From positions 1-32,541 of the IMG/VR virus record IMGVR_UViG_3300036814_001206: 32,541 nucleotides of DNA; one strand, written 5' to 3'. The stretch's first letter is position 1. Each line of letters opens with the position of its first letter. Below are positions 30,144 to 32,541 of the stretch, one piece after another. Both the position numbers and the translations under genes were made by a program. The notes beneath the pieces were generated by a model, which ran no database searches, was not told where the DNA came from, and was given only the letters and a program-made list of their open reading frames with translations. This DNA is from a virus.

Positions 30144-30347
30144 ATGTCAGACAAAATTGAATGGCCAGATTTGAACAAATTCGAGGCAATGTTTCCGACT
30201 TTGAAAGGAAAATTAAAACCAATAAGTATATCTAAAGAGCTTGAGTCTGAGTTAAGGGATAAAAGCAAGGATTTGCTTGTTAATGGACCTAAAGGACAAG
30301 GGGTTCAAAATTATAATAAGCTTCCTAAACCAACGGTGGGGAAATGA
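30144..30347 (+). CDS. Unknown protein, first gene of the par module
   Basis: The gene encodes 67 residues. The ATG at 30144 has GGGGGAG ahead; an earlier in-frame ATG at 30105 lies inside the octamer array and has no ribosome site. It is polar and basic with ELESELRDKSKDLL as a probable helix and a Gly-Pro-Lys-rich tail. No family is recognised. Its stop overlaps the next start (ATGA), so both are translated together. Confidence 0.6.
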   Translation: MSDKIEWPDLNKFEAMFPTLKGKLKPISISKELESELRDKSKDLLVNGPKGQGVQNYNKLPKPTVGK

Positions 30348-30730
30348 GTATTATCAAAATGGTTCCCGTTAAAATGGAAAAGACCGAATTCCTCCATCTA
30401 CTTATAGAAAACGAATTTAGCATTGAGGCTTCAATGGCTATCTGGAAGCATTATATTGAGATGAAATCAGAGTTTATATTTAATATGGATCTAATCTTAC
30501 TTCAATGGTACGAATTCATTTCGATTAAAGAGGCAATTCTGTATGTCTTGACGAGGTGGTTTCCAAATAAAGAGGTAAAACTTGAATCTTTTGAGGACAT
30601 TAATTCAGAGTCCTTTAAAAAGAATAATGATATACATGCAGTCAAGGTGGGGGCTGACAAACCACGTGTTCTGATTTACTTTGGAACAAATTCAGTAAAA
30701 GTTCGTCATCATGGACAAGGTGCTTACTAA
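30344..30730 (+). CDS. Unknown protein in the par module
   Basis: The gene encodes 128 residues and starts in the stop of the 67-residue gene. It is largely helical in the first 75 residues (EASMAIWKHYIEMKSEF, then LTRWFPN) and beta-like at the end (PRVLIYFGTNSVKVRHH). No motif is recognised, and there is no Walker box or membrane span. It ends 12 bases before the ParA start. It might be an adaptor to the partition ATPase, an addiction component or an unrelated passenger; context alone cannot decide. Confidence 0.6.
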   Translation: MSIIKMVPVKMEKTEFLHLLIENEFSIEASMAIWKHYIEMKSEFIFNMDLILLQWYEFISIKEAILYVLTRWFPNKEVKLESFEDINSESFKKNNDIHAVKVGADKPRVLIYFGTNSVKVRHHGQGAY

Positions 30731-30742
30731 AGGAGGAAAATT

Positions 30743-31462
30743 TTGATAATAAGCTTTTTAAACCAGAAGGGTGGCTGTGGGAAAACAACGCTTGCCCTTA
30801 ATTTTGCATCCTACGTTGCGCGGGTACTTGAAAGATCACCGTTTGACGAGGTCGTTTTGATTGAGACTGACAGGCAAGAGTCCCTTTCTTACTGGCATAA
30901 CACTCGCCTAGACTCAGGAAAAGAATGCCTACAGATTCTATCGCTTCAGAGGGTTAATGCCCTCAGGAGCTTTAAACCATCCAAGAAAAAGCTGTATGTT
31001 CTTGATGGTGGTGGTATTGCAGATGATCTTTGCAGAGCCAGTATCAAACTGAGTGATTTGGTGGTTATCCCTATCAAAGCGTCGCCAATGGATATTTGGA
31101 GCATGGCGCCGATAACCACCTGGATTAAGGAACGTCAAGAGTTTACTGACGGGTCACCTAAATCATGCTATGCCCTTTCTATGACGCATCTAGGATCAAA
31201 GCTTGGCAAGGGGACTGTCGGAGAATTTGATGGGACTGATCTCGATTTAATACCTGGTTCAATTAAGGATAGAGTTATATATAAGAGCAGTGCCATGCAA
31301 GGGCTATCGGTTTTTGATGTGACAAAAGATTACACATCCAATGAGCTTTTGGCCAGACAGATTGCGGAGAATGAAATAAATTATTTGGCAACTAATATCC
31401 TTTCAAGAGTTGAAGTTGCTATACCGGACCCTATAGGAATTGGAGGAACATGCTGTGACTAA
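30743..31462 (+). CDS. ParA/ParF-like partition ATPase
   Basis: This is a Walker-type ATPase that moves plasmid copies apart on the nucleoid. It encodes 239 residues, the usual short type without an N-terminal DNA-binding domain (ParF class Ib, about 200-240). The start is TTG with AGGAGG seven bases upstream. The deviant Walker A is KGGCGKTT (residues 9-16, with the signature Lys 9), the A' box ends in VLIETDRQ, and Walker B is LYVLDGGGI. Downstream lies a ribbon-helix-helix gene in the ParG position. Absence of an integrase makes low-copy plasmid maintenance its likely job. Confidence 0.88.
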   Translation: MIISFLNQKGGCGKTTLALNFASYVARVLERSPFDEVVLIETDRQESLSYWHNTRLDSGKECLQILSLQRVNALRSFKPSKKKLYVLDGGGIADDLCRASIKLSDLVVIPIKASPMDIWSMAPITTWIKERQEFTDGSPKSCYALSMTHLGSKLGKGTVGEFDGTDLDLIPGSIKDRVIYKSSAMQGLSVFDVTKDYTSNELLARQIAENEINYLATNILSRVEVAIPDPIGIGGTCCD

Positions 31463-31676
31463 TATGATGCAAAGACCCGAGAAGATAAAAAAGGAAAAGA
31501 AATCAGCCATGGAGGACACAGAACTGAAGGTGGTTGTTAATCTCAGTGTAACCACTGACTTTAAAAAGATCCTTAAGACGTTTGCTGCTGACCAAGAGAT
31601 GACCATGTCTGCACTGATTGTTAAGGTGTTGAACGAGTACATGAACAATTGTTTAAATGCTGAATTAAACAATTAA
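31455..31676 (+). CDS. Ribbon-helix-helix protein, ParG-like
   Basis: The gene encodes 73 residues from a GTG at 31455, with GGAGG 8 bases ahead, overlapping the ParA stop by 8 bases. A TTG at 31440 in the same frame is the alternative. The N-terminal 28 residues are basic and flexible, followed by LKVVVNLSV (beta strand), then two helices, TTDFKKILKTFAADQE and MSALIVKVLNEYM. This order, flexible tail plus ribbon-helix-helix, and the length match ParG (about 75), which binds the centromere, activates ParF and represses its own operon (established for ParG). Confidence 0.8.
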   Translation: MTNMMQRPEKIKKEKKSAMEDTELKVVVNLSVTTDFKKILKTFAADQEMTMSALIVKVLNEYMNNCLNAELNN

Positions 31677-31689
31677 ACATTTAAACATA
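31666..31689 (-). repeat. Second octamer array, inverted, after the ribbon-helix-helix gene
   Basis: Three consecutive 8-base units start at 31666, 31674 and 31682. Their consensus TAAACA-A/T-T is the reverse complement of the ATTGTTTA repeat at 30056. The first unit is exact. The array overlaps the stop codon and the ribosome-site region of the next gene. Confidence 0.65.
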
Positions 31690-31707
31690 ATTAAAGGAGA
31701 AATATAG

Positions 31708-31887
31708 ATGAGCTGGCATGATCCAATTATATTTGCATTAGGATTCGCTAAATGTAAAAAAGACTTATATAAAGTAATTCGTGAAAAAGAACAACTTTCT
31801 AAGTTGTACCTGGACACTAAGCTGGAGCTAGATCGTGTAATGTGGAACCTATCTCAGGAAAATAAGAGAAAGAGCAAGGAGGGATAG
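31708..31887 (+). CDS. Small helical protein, possibly membrane-associated
   Basis: The gene encodes 59 residues behind AAAGGAG. A short hydrophobic start (PIIFALGFA, about 6-14) is followed by a charged coiled helix (REKEQLSKLYLDTKLELDRV). It follows the second octamer array, so a repressor bound there could silence it and the next two genes. No family is recognised. Confidence 0.6.
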   Translation: MSWHDPIIFALGFAKCKKDLYKVIREKEQLSKLYLDTKLELDRVMWNLSQENKRKSKEG

Positions 31888-31889
31888 GG

Positions 31890-32048
31890 ATGAGTAAAGA
31901 TATTTGGATTATTCCTAGTGATGGGGAGATTCGACCCAATCGTTTAAGAATCGAGCCAGGTGAAATTATACCTGGCGGTCGTGGAAAACCAGTTAAGATT
32001 AACATCCCGGATGGCAAGGAGGATAAAAATGATAACCACACTACTTAA
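31890..32048 (+). CDS. Small basic beta-type protein
   Basis: The gene encodes 52 residues, starting two bases after the previous stop with AAGGAGGGA inside the previous gene as ribosome site. It contains IWIIPSDGEIRPNRLRIEPG and then GGRGKPVKINIPDG, probably short strands and turns. Its last 20 bases overlap the next gene in another frame. No family is recognised. Confidence 0.55.
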   Translation: MSKDIWIIPSDGEIRPNRLRIEPGEIIPGGRGKPVKINIPDGKEDKNDNHTT

Positions 32049-32241
32049 AATCGGATCAGTCATTTGCATCACAGAAGGTATCATACTTAGTACCTTCTTG
32101 ACTGGGTTCGCTGTATATGTTTTATACTCATTCTGGGAGTCTTGGCTGGCCGGCTCTTCAAACGGAATTGATAGTGAAACAGCCAACCACTCCCCTACCC
32201 TATCGAAAAATACCACTAAACAGCCCCCCGAGCAAATTTAA
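32029..32241 (+). CDS. Small membrane protein ending the par module
   Basis: The gene encodes 70 residues from the ATG at 32029, which has AGGAGG 5 bases ahead. An open frame back to 31960 would overlap the preceding gene more and lacks a good ribosome site. The first half is one long hydrophobic segment or two short ones (about residues 6-35, with VICITEGIILSTFLTGFAVY), and the rest is polar, Ser-, Thr- and Pro-rich. It ends 28 bases before the convergent scaffold stop. Confidence 0.6.
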   Translation: MITTLLKIGSVICITEGIILSTFLTGFAVYVLYSFWESWLAGSSNGIDSETANHSPTLSKNTTKQPPEQI

Positions 32242-32269
32242 TACCACTTTTTCGGAGAGGGGAGGGCGG

Positions 32270-32541
32270 TTATCGGTTCAACTTGAAGTCACCCGGATAC
32301 ATTTCTGTATATTTAGCAATCAATGCTTTTTCAGCCTGGTCGCGTCCTGGTCCGCCCATCTTCTGCATTTTTGCCAATTGCTCACGCAAACCTGACTTAG
32401 TTTCGTAAGTAGGATCGCCGGGTGACTTGGGTACAGATGAGGCCTTGGTCGAGCTGACTAGGGTCATAAAATCTTTTAGGCCCTGAGCTGTGGTGATCCC
32501 ATCCAATATGTCATTCATGCCATCTTCTGTCATTCCAGGCA
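32270..32541 (-). CDS. Capsid scaffolding protein (C-terminal part; starts at 749 across the join)
   Basis: This is the remaining part of the scaffold gene described at 1-749. The frame across the join is open and in phase: the codon boundary at 119 corresponds to 32533. The C-terminal section here is helical and ends with basic residues before a TAA at 32272-32270, as typical for scaffold proteins that touch the capsid through a basic end (family knowledge). The last 127 bases repeat 1-127. Confidence 0.85.
   Translation of the reverse strand, partial: PGMTEDGMNDILDGITTAQGLKDFMTLVSSTKASSVPKSPGDPTYETKSGLREQLAKMQKMGGPGRDQAEKALIAKYTEMYPGDFKLNR
32415..32541. repeat. Terminal direct repeat, right copy
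   Basis: Identical to positions 1-127; see the left copy. Positions 32411-32414 continue smoothly into this copy, so the sequence can be closed into a circle by removing one copy. Confidence 0.95.

Noticed and set aside
1-32541. CRISPR array, tRNA or rRNA genes, insertion sequences
   Set aside because: Looked for repeat-spacer structure, cloverleaf-like segments and transposase motifs; none was seen by eye.

Overview
The window is a complete or near-complete small double-stranded DNA phage genome. Its first 127 bases are repeated exactly as its last 127 bases, and the scaffold gene runs across the join. The unique length is therefore 32,414 bp, and the molecule was either circular or circularly permuted. 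The protein families (T7-type portal, tail tubular proteins A and B, internal virion proteins, T7-type fibre anchor) point to a short-tailed podovirus. The signal peptide, lipoprotein and outer-membrane barrel point to a Gram-negative host, probably a gammaproteobacterium; I cannot name the genus. No RNA polymerase, DNA polymerase, primase or integrase was found.

Layout. (1) Minus strand, 6925 down to 1 and on to 32541-32270: a replication pair resembling lambda O and P, a VRR-NUC nuclease, terminase small subunit, several small genes, portal and scaffold. An iteron cluster inside the initiator gene is a probable origin. (2) Plus strand, 7036-14751: a YdaS/Cro-like regulator, small unknown genes, and a recombination set (YqaJ exonuclease, ERF annealing protein, SSB-like protein). 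These are followed by a CsrA-like protein and then an accessory cassette: outer-membrane barrel, lipoprotein, two coiled-coil proteins and a stand-alone fragment homologous to the phage's own portal. (3) Minus strand, 29875-14803: major capsid protein, a probable head or fibre decoration protein, tail tubular proteins A and B, four internal virion proteins, tail fibre, 3TM-type holin and terminase large subunit. (4) Plus strand, 30144-32241: an inserted module with a ParA-like ATPase, a ribbon-helix-helix protein and octamer repeat arrays on both sides. It separates scaffold from capsid.

How it fits together. Divergent promoters at about 6957-6997 drive the initiator and loader leftward and the regulator and recombination genes rightward. 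Origin-bearing initiator, no visible integrase and a ParF/ParG-like partition locus suggest prophage maintenance as a plasmid (a phage-plasmid). The barrel, lipoprotein and portal-fragment cassette is the best candidate for an undescribed system, possibly one that excludes or interferes with competing phages. All functional statements rest on motif recognition by eye; no database search was run.
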